NCBI GenBank assembly: GCA_025267735.1
Contig: CM046294.1
Location: forward strand, 3,568,001 to 3,632,000
Length of the DNA: 64,000 nucleotides
Direction of reading: 5' to 3'
Source of the DNA: Mactra quadrangularis
Taxonomy: Eukaryota > Mollusca > Bivalvia > Venerida > Mactridae
The position numbers and the translations under genes are program-made. The notes beneath the pieces were generated by a model. That model saw nothing but the letters and a program-made list of their open reading frames with translations. It did no database searches and was not told the DNA's origin. Below, in pieces: positions 10,548-24,000 of the stretch; within the stretch, counting starts at the first letter, position 1, and each line of letters starts with the position of its first letter.

Positions 10548-11361
10548 GGCGTCGACCCTAGTCCTAAATATAAGACCCTACGTAACTTTTTTATCATTTT
10601 GACATTTCTCTGTTACGTAGGGTCTTAACGGATAGCTTCAAAAACGCATAGCAAAAATTTTAGTGTACAGACATCGAATCAGGTCTGAACGTTCTACTCG
10701 TTTTAATTCGAAAAATTTGCAATAAAACGATACACCAATAGAAAGATAAACGAAAAATACACATGATGAAAGTAAAATAATTTCAAATGCTAACCTTAGA
10801 CAGTCGAAAAATCCATTTAAAATCCTTTATTAACGAGTACTTTCAGTTTGTCACAATAATCATGCAATAATAGCCAAAGCAATCCGAATTTAAATTTGGT
10901 CACGCCATTTGTAAGAAATGATTTTGAACGAATATATTAGGTACAGTATAAAAGCCAGTATCCGGACCGTTCCGTACATACTTGTGACTGTTGACAGTAA
11001 GAACGACTACTCTTGAGAGATTAAAATTCGTTTAAGTAAACTGTAAGCGATTCGAAACTTTATTTACCGACACGAATTCAGTTCAAAATGGAGGCAAGCG
11101 GCGACAATCCTGGATAGCAGGAAAAGTAATTGGTGTTTTCATATGGGAAAAAACTGATTTTTATCTTTTGCTTTATGGAAAGAATAAAAGTAAACTTTTA
11201 TCTATCGATTGGTGCTAATTTGACCCACATTCATTTACTTTTTGAAAAAAATATTTTGCTATGCGTTTTTGAAGCAATCCGTTAAGACCCTGCATAACAG
11301 AAGAACGTCCGTATGATAAAATAGTTATGAAGGGTCTTATATTTAGGACTAGCGTCGACCC
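10548..11361. mobile_element. 814-bp element with long terminal inverted repeats and an internal promoter-like segment
   Basis: Ends GTCGACCCTAGTCCTAAATA and TATTTAGGACTAGCGTCGAC are inverted. The similarity runs about 115 bp inward on each side (ATGCGTTTTTGAAGC near the inner ends). Each arm contains its own hairpin around AAGACCCTACGTAAC. The unique middle contains a TATA box and an ATG. Class unassigned. Confidence 0.7.
10947..11117 (+). promoter_or_regulatory. TATA box and short leader inside the inverted-repeat element
   Basis: TATAAAAG at 10947-10954 is followed about 30 bp later by a plausible start region. An ATG at 11088 in good context (AAAATGG) encodes MEASGDNPG then a stop at 11117. 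A GT donor-like AAAAGTAATT follows. It points toward the zinc-finger gene 1.2 kb downstream. Only motif evidence. Confidence 0.3.
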
Positions 11362-12358
11362 ATAAATCTCTTTGTTCAGAGTAGTTAGAAACAGTTATAT
11401 GTTGCTGTTTTAGGTCAAAGTGAATTTCAAGGTTTTTAAGTTCTTATTCAAATAGATGTTTGGAGCTGTCATGTAGTTGGTGGTTGGTTGTCAGTAGGTT
11501 ATGATCACAATGTTTTACTATTGATGAAATAACAATTTATTAATATTATTGTTTATTACTTATAATGGAATTTTGGGGGTTTTTCCAGCTGAATTAGGTT
11601 TGTTTGAACAAGATGTGTTTGTTTAGAACATTTTTTAATGCAGTAACACTGCCAAGTATGCAGCAAAGTGTCTAATTAAATGCTTAAATGTTTGGTGTAC
11701 ACACAATTTATTTCAAGTTTGCCTAGCATTGGTACAAATGTACATCATGTAGTGTACTAACAGTTTTCTGCTGGGACAAGATGAGTTCAGAATCAATTTC
11801 ATTAGTAGTTCTAATTTCATATATTGTCTAAATGCTCCAGTATCAATTGGAACAAGGAGTTGAATTTATCAGTAAAATGATAAGTGTTTTTGCATAAATT
11901 TTAAATAAATATTTTTTTAATAACAATCGCAGCCGTCTTGTATGCATGTATTTCTCTGACTTGTACTCAGTGCTTTTTTGTCTGCTCTCCACATCTGATA
12001 AAGATTTAAACTATGTGTGTCGATTCAATGTTGACATGCTCATGTTGCTCTAAAATCATAATTATAAGTACTGATTTGGGGTAGGATAGAACAACTCTAC
12101 ATGTAGATCTATTTTATGTTATTAGTATACATTTGTAATTACACTGTCAAGCAAGACACTCATAATTCCATTGTATTAATACTTGAAGTTGATTCATATT
12201 CCACTTTTTTTTTCAATTACATGACATTTTGAAATTGCTTATTTTCAGCTGATGAACTTTTAAGGCATTGTCTTGAGGATACCTCATTCCATGCTGTCTA
12301 CATGAACTAGTGACAGTAGTTTTTAATTTTAAATGTTTGTTTATTGATTGTACACCAG
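11362..12358 (+). other. Upstream flank of the zinc-finger gene
   Basis: AT-rich, no coding or element seen. TTTTCAG at 12243-12249 and CAG at 12356-12358 are possible acceptors for 5' UTR exons. Confidence 0.35.
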
Positions 12359-12363
12359 TCATA

Positions 12364-15090
12364 ATGAGCGCTGAGTTAGATTTGTTAAAGGATATACCAG
12401 GGTACAGAGCTATCTTAAAGTCTGTGTTAAAAGCACAGATTCAAATGTTGGTAAGTAAAGTGATTTCATTTTCCACATTCTTCTTGATATCATTATTAGA
12501 GTTTTCCAGACTGCTATTTGTATGTCTTTGTCAATTGATAATTCAAAATGATTGAATAATGATAACTTGTGGGCCAAAGGTCATACTTGACAAAACTCTA
12601 TGATTATTTTGGATTAAAACTTAAAATACACAATATGCATGTAGTATTTATTATTTTATAAAAATAAATAGTTCACCCGATTTTTTTTCAAAGAAAAAAT
12701 AGATTTGGTAAAATTCATGCTTGTAGGAATTCGGTAAAGTCAGTCTTTACTGTAACTGGATACCCCTGGCACATGCCATTCGTGAACATGTCATATGAGA
12801 TTTCCAGGGGAGATCCCCCTTGAGGTGTGAGTTTCTTCACATTTTGTTGTCAAAGTATTCTGTCTTGGCATAGAGGCAAGTCTTGATCATGTATAAGACC
12901 ACTTCATTATATTTGGGGTTAAAAATGGAAAAGAATATTTAATCTTTAATGCAGTTTTCTCTATATATTTTCTTGTCTATATGTATTAAAAACTTATGTT
13001 CTATGTATAATGTTACAGATGGAACAGCTGTCTGCACATACTGGGGAAGAATCTATAGTATTAACTGCAAGTATACATGACGGTTCACTATGTCATTTAG
13101 GATCTGAGGCTGGGAAGGGATTCTTGGAGGGAAAAGATGAATTAAAAGCTGAATTTCTTGGTTTTTGTCTCAAATGTAAGTATATACTTCACTTTTTTTA
13201 TTCAGCGAAACAGGGTCTGTATCAATGGAAATAAGTATTCTTAATTGGAAATTAATTGATGTGAAATGTCTAAGTTTTAATGCAAAAATGATAGTTGTAA
13301 AGCTCAACAGCTGGGACCATTATTCTGCTCTTGTCTGTTTAGACCTAAGTACTTAATCAACTGCTTCCTACTAATGCGCCCTGTTCAGTACTTCTGAATC
13401 ATTGACCTTTTATGACAAAATTCATACAAAAAGAAGAAAAGGTACCTTAATGGGCCAGCTTCTTTAGAAGTGGTAACTACAGTCAGCTGATTTCAATATT
13501 CCATTTTGACAGCCTTGTTAATGGTAAATGATTACTGGTTACACGCAAGAGGGCAGGAAAGCCATGTTAGATGCATGCGCTGGCTGTCATAAAATAATCT
13601 AATTTGTATTAACACAGCTTTAAACCAAGTACAAAAATCACAGCCTTGTTAAGTTTTACATTCAATTTATTATAGCTTAAATTCTGACTTTAATTGTTTG
13701 ATTCAAAGGTGAGCATACAAAAGAGAAACAAGAGAAAGAGCAATATCAAGGTCAAGGTCATAATCTACTTCCACCATCAAAAAGACAAAGACCAAGGATA
13801 CGTCCAGGTCCATATTCCATGTCATCACCTAGCTCCAGTACATCAATAAGATCTCCAGCCTTCTCACAGAACTCATCTGTCTCAAGTATAAATCAAAATG
13901 TTAACATAAAGAATGAAGTCAATGATAAAGGTGGTAGCTACGTTGAATCTAATGAAGTTGATCATGTGACTCCAGTGGCCAATGAAAATTCAGGCCAACC
14001 ATTAAACATTGATGATGATGACAATGATGATCATCCTATAGTCAAGATTGAGAGAGATGATGTTGATGATGATGATACTTTACCAACTGATGAAAGTTGG
14101 GAACTTAATGGTAAGAAATATAATACTGTATAGTGCTTTAATTTCATGGTGTCTATATTTCACGATTTAACAGTTTTTTAGAGGTATTTAATTTCTTAGG
14201 TTTAGAATTTGCATTTGACCTATATCCCATCATCACAAGTATAGTTTGTATTAAAAACATATTTATTAATGGAATTTAGAATTCACAGCTCTGTCACATA
14301 ACTCAGTTAATAGCACACAAATCTACTGATTGAGGGGTTATGAGATTGATTCCCTGGTGGGGCATACTTTCGTGGAGCTTGGTCATAAAATGACTTCTAT
14401 GGCCATTCTCCTTTCTACCATTGATTCTAAATCATTAAAGATAGTTGTCTGTCACTTACAGAAGTATATGCCTAGTAACTGATTAACAGCTAACTCCAGC
14501 GATTCAGCCTTTCCAGGAAGATTGAGTGAATTGGCTGACAGCTGTAATATGACATATACAATGTGTTACTACGACGTTTTTTCAAAATATTGTTTATTTC
14601 TATCCTAGGTAATCAAGAAGAGTCTCAAGATGGAGGGAGTTCTCAACCAAGTGCTAGTCATCTTGGTGGAATAGCTTTCCCAGGGCTAGATAATGCCCAT
14701 CATGATTTCTCATCTAAACCATTACCAGAAATATCGAGCAATGATCTGAAACAAGCACTCTATCCACAAGGTAACTCTATTAATAATACTTCGCTTTCAA
14801 ATGACAACTTCTCGCCACAACAGAGGAAATCCCAATTCTGGTGTCGTATATGCAACAAAGTGCTACAAAATAGAAATATATTCGAGTACCACATTAACGC
14901 ACATGCGGGTGTTCGACCTTATGAATGTGAGATTTGCAAGAGAAAATTTGGCAGCAAACAAGTGTTACAGACTCATCAGCGTTTACATAGTGGTGAAAGA
15001 CCGTTTGTTTGTAATATATCTAACTGTGATCGATCATTTACTGCTAGAAGTGGACTTGTATATCATCAGAGAAAACATCATAAAAGATGA
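12364..15090 (+). CDS. C2H2 zinc-finger protein, isoform A (near terminal exon)
   Basis: Putative nuclear DNA-binding regulator. Exons are 12364-12450, 13019-13175, 13709-14110 and 14609-15090; splice sites and phases (0, 1, 1) agree and give 375 residues. The first 81 residues (exons 1-2) form an unrecognised compact N-terminal region beginning MSAELDLLKDIPGYRAILKS. Exon 3 encodes a basic nuclear-localisation-like stretch (SKRQRPRIRPG), a Ser-rich segment, two sumoylation-type motifs (IKNE, VKIE) and an Asp-rich block. The last exon encodes three C2H2 fingers: CRIC..HINAH, CEIC..HQRLH with the linker HSGERPF, and a third with four residues between its cysteines (CNISNC..HQRKH). An acceptor CAG ends at 12358, six bases before the ATG, so the 5' UTR is spliced. 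A second terminal exon lies 12 kb downstream. I do not recognise an ortholog; the function is inferred from the fingers. Confidence 0.88.
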
Positions 15091-18000
15091 GATCTACCTT
15101 GGTCAAGAACAGGCTCAATCTGATTAAAACCCGATCTACAATTTTACCGCTCGCATACTCGCTAATGTAGATCTGGCCTTTTCCAAATGAAGGTCACGTT
15201 CAGGTGACCTTTTCTCATCATAATATTCATGACGAAATTGTTATGATACGTAACTTGTTTACATCGTCTACGTCACGAAATTTGAAATGAGCCGCCCAAT
15301 CGCAGCCTGTGAATATTACCGCGGTTAAATTAGCAAGCAAAACTTGGTCTAAAAATAGAAATTACGAAATCAAAATGTGATTAATAGTGTTTTCGTCTAG
15401 ATGAAAGCTACGCATTGATTGGTCGACACAAAGTTCATCTCGACGTGACCTCAAAGGGAAAAAGTACAGATCCAGTACGACCGTGGTCTACTGGATATGT
15501 GTTTACGCAGATTGGAACAGGCTTGTCAATATGTGTATGTAGTTAGTGTGCTCTTAGTGTGTGTCAGTAGTTGTGAAAAACCAAATTAGAAAACAATTAA
15601 TCTGGACAGCATATTATCAACTATCTTATGAGGACTTAACAATACAATATAGAAGAGCTTACGACTAAAAAGTTGTCATAAGAGTAAGACCATTGATGAT
15701 ACAAGCCCTTTATGAACGCATCTTGGGATTGGATTTTTGGTTTATAATGCAGGGATGAAAGTTTTCTTGACTTATCCTGTAGTTCAAGATTTTACCCAGC
15801 ATATTATCTAAATATTTATGAGCAATGCAAGCAATGAGGAGTAATGCAATTGTATGATTAAGGACAAAATTTGGTTGTGAGACTTTTGACAATATAGACC
15901 CACAGTAAGGATTGTTTTATTTTGAAGAAGCTGCTGAGATCAAGAACTTCCTGGATTTTGGGATTTTGAACATTTTTAGCTTTCACCGATGACTTTATGT
16001 GTTTATAGTGCCATTTCTTGCTAGTCATACATGTAGTAGAGAGGTAGTAGTGAGGTGTAAGTTATGCATGTTGTATTGACTAACACTAACCCTTTCAGTG
16101 TATAAATCTATATCTGATGGTATATAATATGACATAACACTGTATAAGTTAACATTTTTGCAAGGTCCGATATCTGCAGGTTTTTTTTCAGAAATAATAC
16201 ATGTTTATGTTTTTATTTCTGTTGACAAATGTTTTATTATGTTTCCATAACCAACTGTGACTATTAAATCACAGAGACATGCTCTTGCAAACTTGCTGTG
16301 GTCATAAAAAAGTCTGACCAATCAAGAATGAAATGTTTTTAATGTATGTTGCATTATCCATCAGGTATAGATTTAAACACTTTTATTTATTTATTGATGC
16401 TATTTGTTTTTTGGAAATTTATATCGATTTCACTGATAGTATATAATATGAAAATATCTTATCTTTTTTAAGTGTTTAAGAGAAACTTTATTTACTGATT
16501 TTGTGTTCCTTAGAAACTGCTCATTTTCTGAATGTATAAGCTGTTAAAATTGTGAAATTCAAGGTTTTCTAATTTTGAACTTGCCCCATGAATTTGCATG
16601 TTACTTTATTTACTTTAGGAGGATAATTCAATACATTGACTCTTAGCGTAAATTGTTCCTTGTAAGTAATAAGAATAAATCACAATTTAGGATGTATTTA
16701 AAGTAAATGATATCAAACTAGCTGTATTGTCTTCTATTTATTGGAAGTACTATTTGTTTTGTTTTTTCATATATTTGTAAAAACACAATGAATTAAGCTT
16801 TAATTTCATCTGCTGATTTAAATATTCACTACAGTATTTCTGTACTCACAATCGATGAATACTGTAAAGTCTAAGCACCAAATTTCTATTCTCAACTACC
16901 ACCAAATAAACTAGTATATGTATAACTCTACATGCAAACATCATGAAAAACCTCTTTATTGACGGAAAACTATTTAGCTAGGCAATATTAATCAAGAAAA
17001 ATGGATATATTATAGCAGTAATGCTATTTTCATATGATATAAGCTAGTTATTGCATTACTGTACAGTCGAACCTGTAAATAAAGACCTATGTGAGTGTTA
17101 CCAGCTACAGTTTGTTATAGACAGAAAAAATATAATACATTATGTATGCAAATACATATGGCATGAAATACCTGTTTAGGAAGCAAATGGATTATCTATC
17201 AATGCTTCTTGATCAGACTGGAAACTTCAGAACCCTTCCAATTTGGGAAATATTTGGTCTTTATTCACATACCTCTGTTGTCATACCTCTGGACACATTG
17301 CCATCTGAATAAAAGACTTTCAACAACAAAAAATACCATCCGATAACAGAAACTTAATTCTAAAATCTTTAAATTCAGAGTGTAATTTTATTAAAACCTT
17401 GAGAGTTAGAAAAAGGTTTTTTTACGATATGAATAAACAATTAACAGTGTTATATCCAGAGTCATAAATGCAGGTTAGACTGTTGTATATACATGTATAA
17501 GTATAACCACATGTTTTAATAAACTATATGTATTATTGTTATATGGATGAGTCAACACTAGACTAGTCTACATGTATCTTTATTACCATATAGTTAGACT
17601 GGTATTGCTCTGATCCATTGATATACAACTTACATATCAATGTTCTATCTAGGCACTACAATGTAAATATTTTATATATACACTAAATAAACATTAAAAA
17701 AACATCATTTAACATAGGTTATACTAAATGTTTACATGTTACAATAGTTTTAAGATAATATTTATTATTTCTTTGTTTAATATTAATATACATGTGTACA
17801 GTGTCTGCTAAAAGTTTGGAGACATTTTCACTTTTGAAGCCTTTTGAACTTTTTTTATCAAATTTGATGATTATTTATTATGAAATTATTTTTAGTTTTG
17901 CTTTATTTTTTATTATGTTGCCATATTATATAGTTGAGTCTATAGCTTGTGTAATAATAATAATAATAATGAAGGCTTTATTTTAAGAGGCTACACATTT

Positions 18001-21000
18001 GGATATATCCAATCTTCCATGTGGGCCTCAAATTAACATATAATACAGTATATACAATATTTACATAATGATGAATGGATTTAAAAACATTTGAGAATAA
18101 GAAATAAAAAGTTTGTGCCGTAGACACGAGAAAAAACATGTTATATACATATGAAAATCAAATAAAGAGCAAAGTAACCTGAAAAGAAAAGAACATTAAG
18201 GCAAACAGGAGTGGGATGAGTTTTAGGTTGAAAAAGAACATTACAAACTTATTGTGATAACATGAGGCATTGTTTACAAAGATTATTGTTTAAACTTGTC
18301 TCAGGTTATTCTAAACGACATAATACAAAAGTAGATCAAACTACAGTATGGAAAGCATTACATTTGAACATGATTTTGTTTGCTTAGGGGTGTCAGATGC
18401 TGAATCTTATAAATGTGATGCATTCATGAAATTAGTTTTATTTTATCACACAGCATACTTAAAGTCATTAAAAAAATAATGGTTCTACAAAAAAACATCA
18501 TTGAAATCAAGAATTTTAATAAAAAGTCTCTATGTTCAAACTTTGTTGGACCCTGTACACTACATTAATGTTAAATACAACATTTAACATTAATTATACT
18601 AAATGATTTACATGTGACCAAAGTTTAAAATAACAATTAGTATTTTCTTTGTTTGGATATACATGTGTATATTATAATGTACTGGTATCTTTGTCTAACA
18701 TTTTTAACTTATAATTTACATACAAAATACTCATGTTTAGACTGTAGTATACATGGGGCCATTATGTCTGTTCTTTGTTTTTTTTTAATAATACATGCTA
18801 ATGGTCATTGTTTTTTTGTCATATTTTACTACTCATCATTAAATATGAGGGTTCTTTTGTTCTTAAAATCACTGAAAACTAGGGCTGTAAGATTTTATCA
18901 CTGTTGTTGATCTTTGTTTTTTTTTCTGTGGTTTCAGTGTTAACTTCAAGGCTTTTAGATAAACATTTTATGTTATTTTACTCAGAATTTATAATAGCCT
19001 AGAGTTTTAATTTAATCCTATTTTATTTCAATATGAACAGGCCTTTGTTGTTATAAATTGATAAATTCTTGTTTCATCAGATTTTCAAAACAAATTGTTC
19101 CCTGATTGCAATTTCTATTTATGAAAACGGTAAAAAGTTGAAATATATTTTGCCTGCTGTATTTCTTGGACAAATATCAGATCTACTTTCAAGACATTCT
19201 GAATATAGGACATTTCTATAAAAAAGCTCTACCCCAGCTTTATAATAATTTCTCTAGGAAAGAAATCTGTGTAGAATAGTCCTAATTTGGAACTAAATGT
19301 TGTGGGTTTTTCTGTCTGTGCACAGGTAATACAAACAAGGTTTGTTACACATTTTTGCTTAAAAATATGAAATACTGACTAAATCATATTGGTCTTGGGA
19401 CATATATTTTCAATATGACGGTATAAGTTTGTTTGTACTAATGCTTCTGGAAAATACCCCAGAGCAGTCGTTCCAATGGTTCTGTCGAACCATCCATCCA
19501 CAGATACAAGTGAACATTGGTCTAGTCCTTGGCTTGAAACTACATGACATTGCATATTATATTCTCTCATAATTGTGATGAGCATCAGATTGTCCCCTTA
19601 ATATGTCCCATCCTTTAGACATACTATTGATGTATGCATCAAAATTATGTTTCCTCATTAACATAATTTTTCGTAAAGATATCTGTTTTCAAGAATATGA
19701 TTGCAAAGTATTTGTATCCCTATATATTCCATGTGCACATAATTGATATGATATTGCAGAAAATTGGCAATTTCCATCGGGGATAATTTCCATCAAAAGC
19801 AATATACACCTTTAAGCAGCTTGAGATTTTCTTCGTGGGTTAACACTTGATAACATAAACTTGTATTGCTTTGCCTCCCTGTGTTCGAAGGGTTTGCCTT
19901 AACATTCCTAGTTTGTTGTTTTTCTAATGCAATGGTTAAACTAGTGATATTTTCCACTCCAACCCACTTTCCTACAACACTTCTGGGTTGTTTGGTAATT
20001 TGAATGCAACAAGAAATTTCTTTTTTGATTTACTGCTTCTACTTTTCCCTTGACGATTTATCTTTTTGTTGACACCCTTGATTTTGGAAATGGGTAGCGA
20101 ATCGGTATTTTCTCTCCTATCTTGTACTTGCCTGTACAAATCCTTCTTGGGGAAACAGCACTTTTCATTAGCAATCTTTGTAACTGTCTATTTGCTCGAT
20201 GTATGGTTTTCCCTATTTCACGTGCACACTGAACGTGTGACTCCTTCCATAGTAGGCTTCAAAGGGTGTCAGACCTCCAAGAGCTCTTGTGCTGCTTGTG
20301 TTCATGGCATACGCAATATTCTGAAACCCCTTGACCCAATTAAATCCACATTTACTGCGTGATGCAAACATAATCTTGTTCTTTATTACACGGTTTGACC
20401 TTTCTCACTTGCCCTCTGATAGTGGATCATAGGGACTACTGTTGATCATTTTTATGTTGTATCTTTTCAATAAAAGTTTAACACTCTTTCCTTTAAATTC
20501 TAGTCTATTGTCACATTGTATGATGTCCGGTGCAAGATTCACCATAAATACATCCTCTAAATCTTTTGCAACTTCACTTGAGTGTTTTTATTTAAGTGGT
20601 TTAGGCATGACAAACCTAGAGTAAATGTCAACCATTTGCAAAATGGGTTTGTATGTGAATCCTTCATATTGGATGCTGAGACTGTTTATGTTAATTATAT
20701 TGATTTGCCTCCTTTTCACCTTTTTTTTGTGATCGTCTATCACTAAAGCTTGGATGAGGTCCCATCATTTTTCATAAAGCCCTTGGCTTCGTATGTATTG
20801 GCAATAGCATCTTCAAAGACAACATAACACTCAATAAAGCACAAACTAAAAATAACAAAAATACTACCTGTATTTTCACTAAACACCATATCATAACCCA
20901 CTACATTGTAAATGCAAAACTATAAAGAAAATTTCACTCAATTTAAGCAAGTCAAATAGAATCCTTTATTCTGTAAATGGCTTCTATAATAAACTTTTTC

Positions 21001-24000
21001 TAGACTAGGGGTGTAACGGTTAACCGATATACCAGTTAATATTGCAATACGACTTCTGATGTTTTTTAACCGGTTCGTTTTTTTCTGAATGGGTTTTTCT
21101 AGTTATGTTCCATACTGATTGTTTTTATCAGAGTTTGAAATTTAATCATTTGAATAAATGTTAAAATGTGTTTGGAAACTTGAAATATTTTTCGTTAAGT
21201 GAGAAAATAATTATCTTTGAAAGTCCATTCACTCAAAACCTTTTTTCTCACTTATTCAAACATTTGCATGATACGTGTAGATCATTTGAAAATACAATAA
21301 TCTGTACAATGTTGATCAAACTAAGACGATGCACGTGCATTAATTTATGCAATGCACATATGAGCAAAGAACTATAGGTTTTGCAATATATTGCAATATA
21401 TTGCAATTCCTGTTTCGTGTATTGCAATATATTGCAATACAGTTAGTACCGTATTGTTACACCCCTAATGGTGAAGTCACACATCTTGATATCCTTAGCT
21501 ACCTCATCCCCAAATAAAATGGTAGAAATAGGCATATTAATGTTACATAAACTGTGATATTTCTTTTATAAAGATGGTCTTATCATGTACCTTCGTCTGA
21601 TAGATAATTGATACTGCACTTGACCTCTCAAGGTCAAGGCATCAGAGAATAGAGATTTAGCTTCGTTATTACCAATAATATGAGGCTTCATAATGGCTGC
21701 TAACTTCATAATAGGTGTCAAACTGGCAACAACCAAATTTTGAATGTCAGCCATATTTCTATCAATAGATTGTGTTCTTTTGTCCATTACTTTCCATATT
21801 TCTTAATATATCATAGGCGCATACACTTTTTCACAATTAATAAGAATTTTATCTTTAGAAATTAACATATCATTGTCACATGCTGAAGTACAAGCAGTGT
21901 TAATCATATTAGCTAAAGAATCTGCTACAGCATTTCCTTTTTCAGGAGTTTTCAACTTGGGTAATTCCCAGGAATCATCACATGAAGATTCTGACTCGTC
22001 GATCAAGGCATTCAACATACCATGACCTATATCCTAATAGAACCAGAAGGTCTAGAAGAATCATTTTGCTCAGGCTCAGATAAATCATTAGGGTCAAATT
22101 GTACCTTAAGATTAGGTCTGTCAGGATTGTTATATTCATTAACACCAGATGATGGGTAAATATATGTAACAATTCTCTCAATTTATCAATGTCTTTATGA
22201 GACAACTTTGAAACCTGAAAATTTTCACCATTCTTTTTTGTTTTTCTTAGAGTTCTAATTAACAGGACGTAATGGAACATTCTCGTCCTTATTACTAGCA
22301 GTAGAAGACTCTTTCCCTGACTTCTTTGGAACTTTCTCCTTTGGAGCGTCCTTAATGACAACTGACTTTAATCTAGAAGTCGAAGCACGTGGTTCTTCAA
22401 AACTGAAACCACTAAATTCAGAGTCCGAGTCATCTTACGTCAAAACAGAATCTTGTTTGGAACTCATATTAATAAAATAATAGTTGGGACAGTGTCCTCA
22501 ATGCTCCTATTTCAATAAGTTTTAAACTAGCACCCAGGGTTATCGATGTCGAGACGACATGCTTTTGTCATTACATTCGAATCTGAGGGCTTTATGAAAA
22601 ATAATAACACATGAGTATTACATAGAACAAATATAACTTCAAAGAAACCACTCATAGACTCCTAGACTCCTTGCAACCATCAACATATCCATAGTAACCA
22701 TCCTTAGGTCCATAGCAACCACTCATACGCCCTTCGTCAAATCGCCTCAAGGTCCAAAGCATCCACTAAACTGCCCATAGCAACCGACATTTAACTGCAG
22801 GGTGATTGCAACGTTTAGAGGCAGTTGCTACGTCTAGTGTCGGTGTTGTGGCATTTAACATCAGTTGGGACATTAAGCGGCGCTAAATTATTGTAGGAGA
22901 TTACCCAAATATTTGAATTCCAGATATGGTCTATTCTGGTACAGAAGCTGAAAAATGTTTCATCTGATATTTTGTTATAAGTTTGTTTGATTCTCTGTAT
23001 ACAATTTTGTCAGTCTGGAAGTAATATAAGCAAAATAAAGATGTGTTGGTCAAAAACCTTTCAGACTTATGCCATGTATTAGGTTCTGCAATCTCTATGT
23101 CTGTTTTTAGAGCCCACAGAGTCTTTGTATTTGATTTATACTATAATTGTACTGGTAGAAAGGGGAGGGGGGGCTACAGAGCCAAGAATGTAACTAGGGC
23201 TGCTGCAAGTATCCGAGTACTCTGATATTCGCGATCCCCACCAGAAAATCGAGTATGAATATTCGTCACGTTCAAAATCGTCGGATCGCAATCTATTTTT
23301 GATAATAATGAAAGAACATTTTCAGCTTAATTACCACTGAAAACGAACCACACTACTAATGAAAATTTTAATTAAATTCAAAATTTTGTTTGATACACAT
23401 CAAAACAAAAATGTTATCATTGAAAATGCCCATAAAATGCCTGGTAATGGAAATGTTTTGAGTACATGATTTTCCATTTAGTAAAAGATTCTGCAATTCT
23501 TTACTTGTTTTTCTTATTACATAAATTCTGTTAGCTTCTCCATTGACAAGTGATTCGTGGTTCGATTCATGAATCACTACACATGAATCGTGGTTTGGAT
23601 CGGATCACCACTTGCTCAACGATCCACAGCCCTAAATGTAACAATATTTATAATTTCAACATTTCTCCTCACTATTTAATCAATAAAACATTGATAAGTA
23701 TTTGATATGTTGTAATTTTACTGGTAGAGAGGGGAGGGGGGGGGGCTATAGAGCCAAGAAAATAACAATATTTAAAATTTCAACATTTTCTCCTCACTGG
23801 ATAATCAATAATACATTGTTATTATATACCTCCAGGCTATTGATATATTACATTTATATTTTAACATGAAGTTATGATGTAGTTTTTATTACATTATGTT
23901 AAACAACGACCTTTTTTGCTTCATTATTTTACCTTATACAAACTTTATATCATACAGCTTATAGCTTGTACAATTAATTATGAACTTAATTTTTTTACAT

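Noticed and set aside
20066..20362. 98-codon plus frame with signal-like hydrophobic stretches
   Set aside because: It is antisense to the recognisable integrase remnant on the minus strand.
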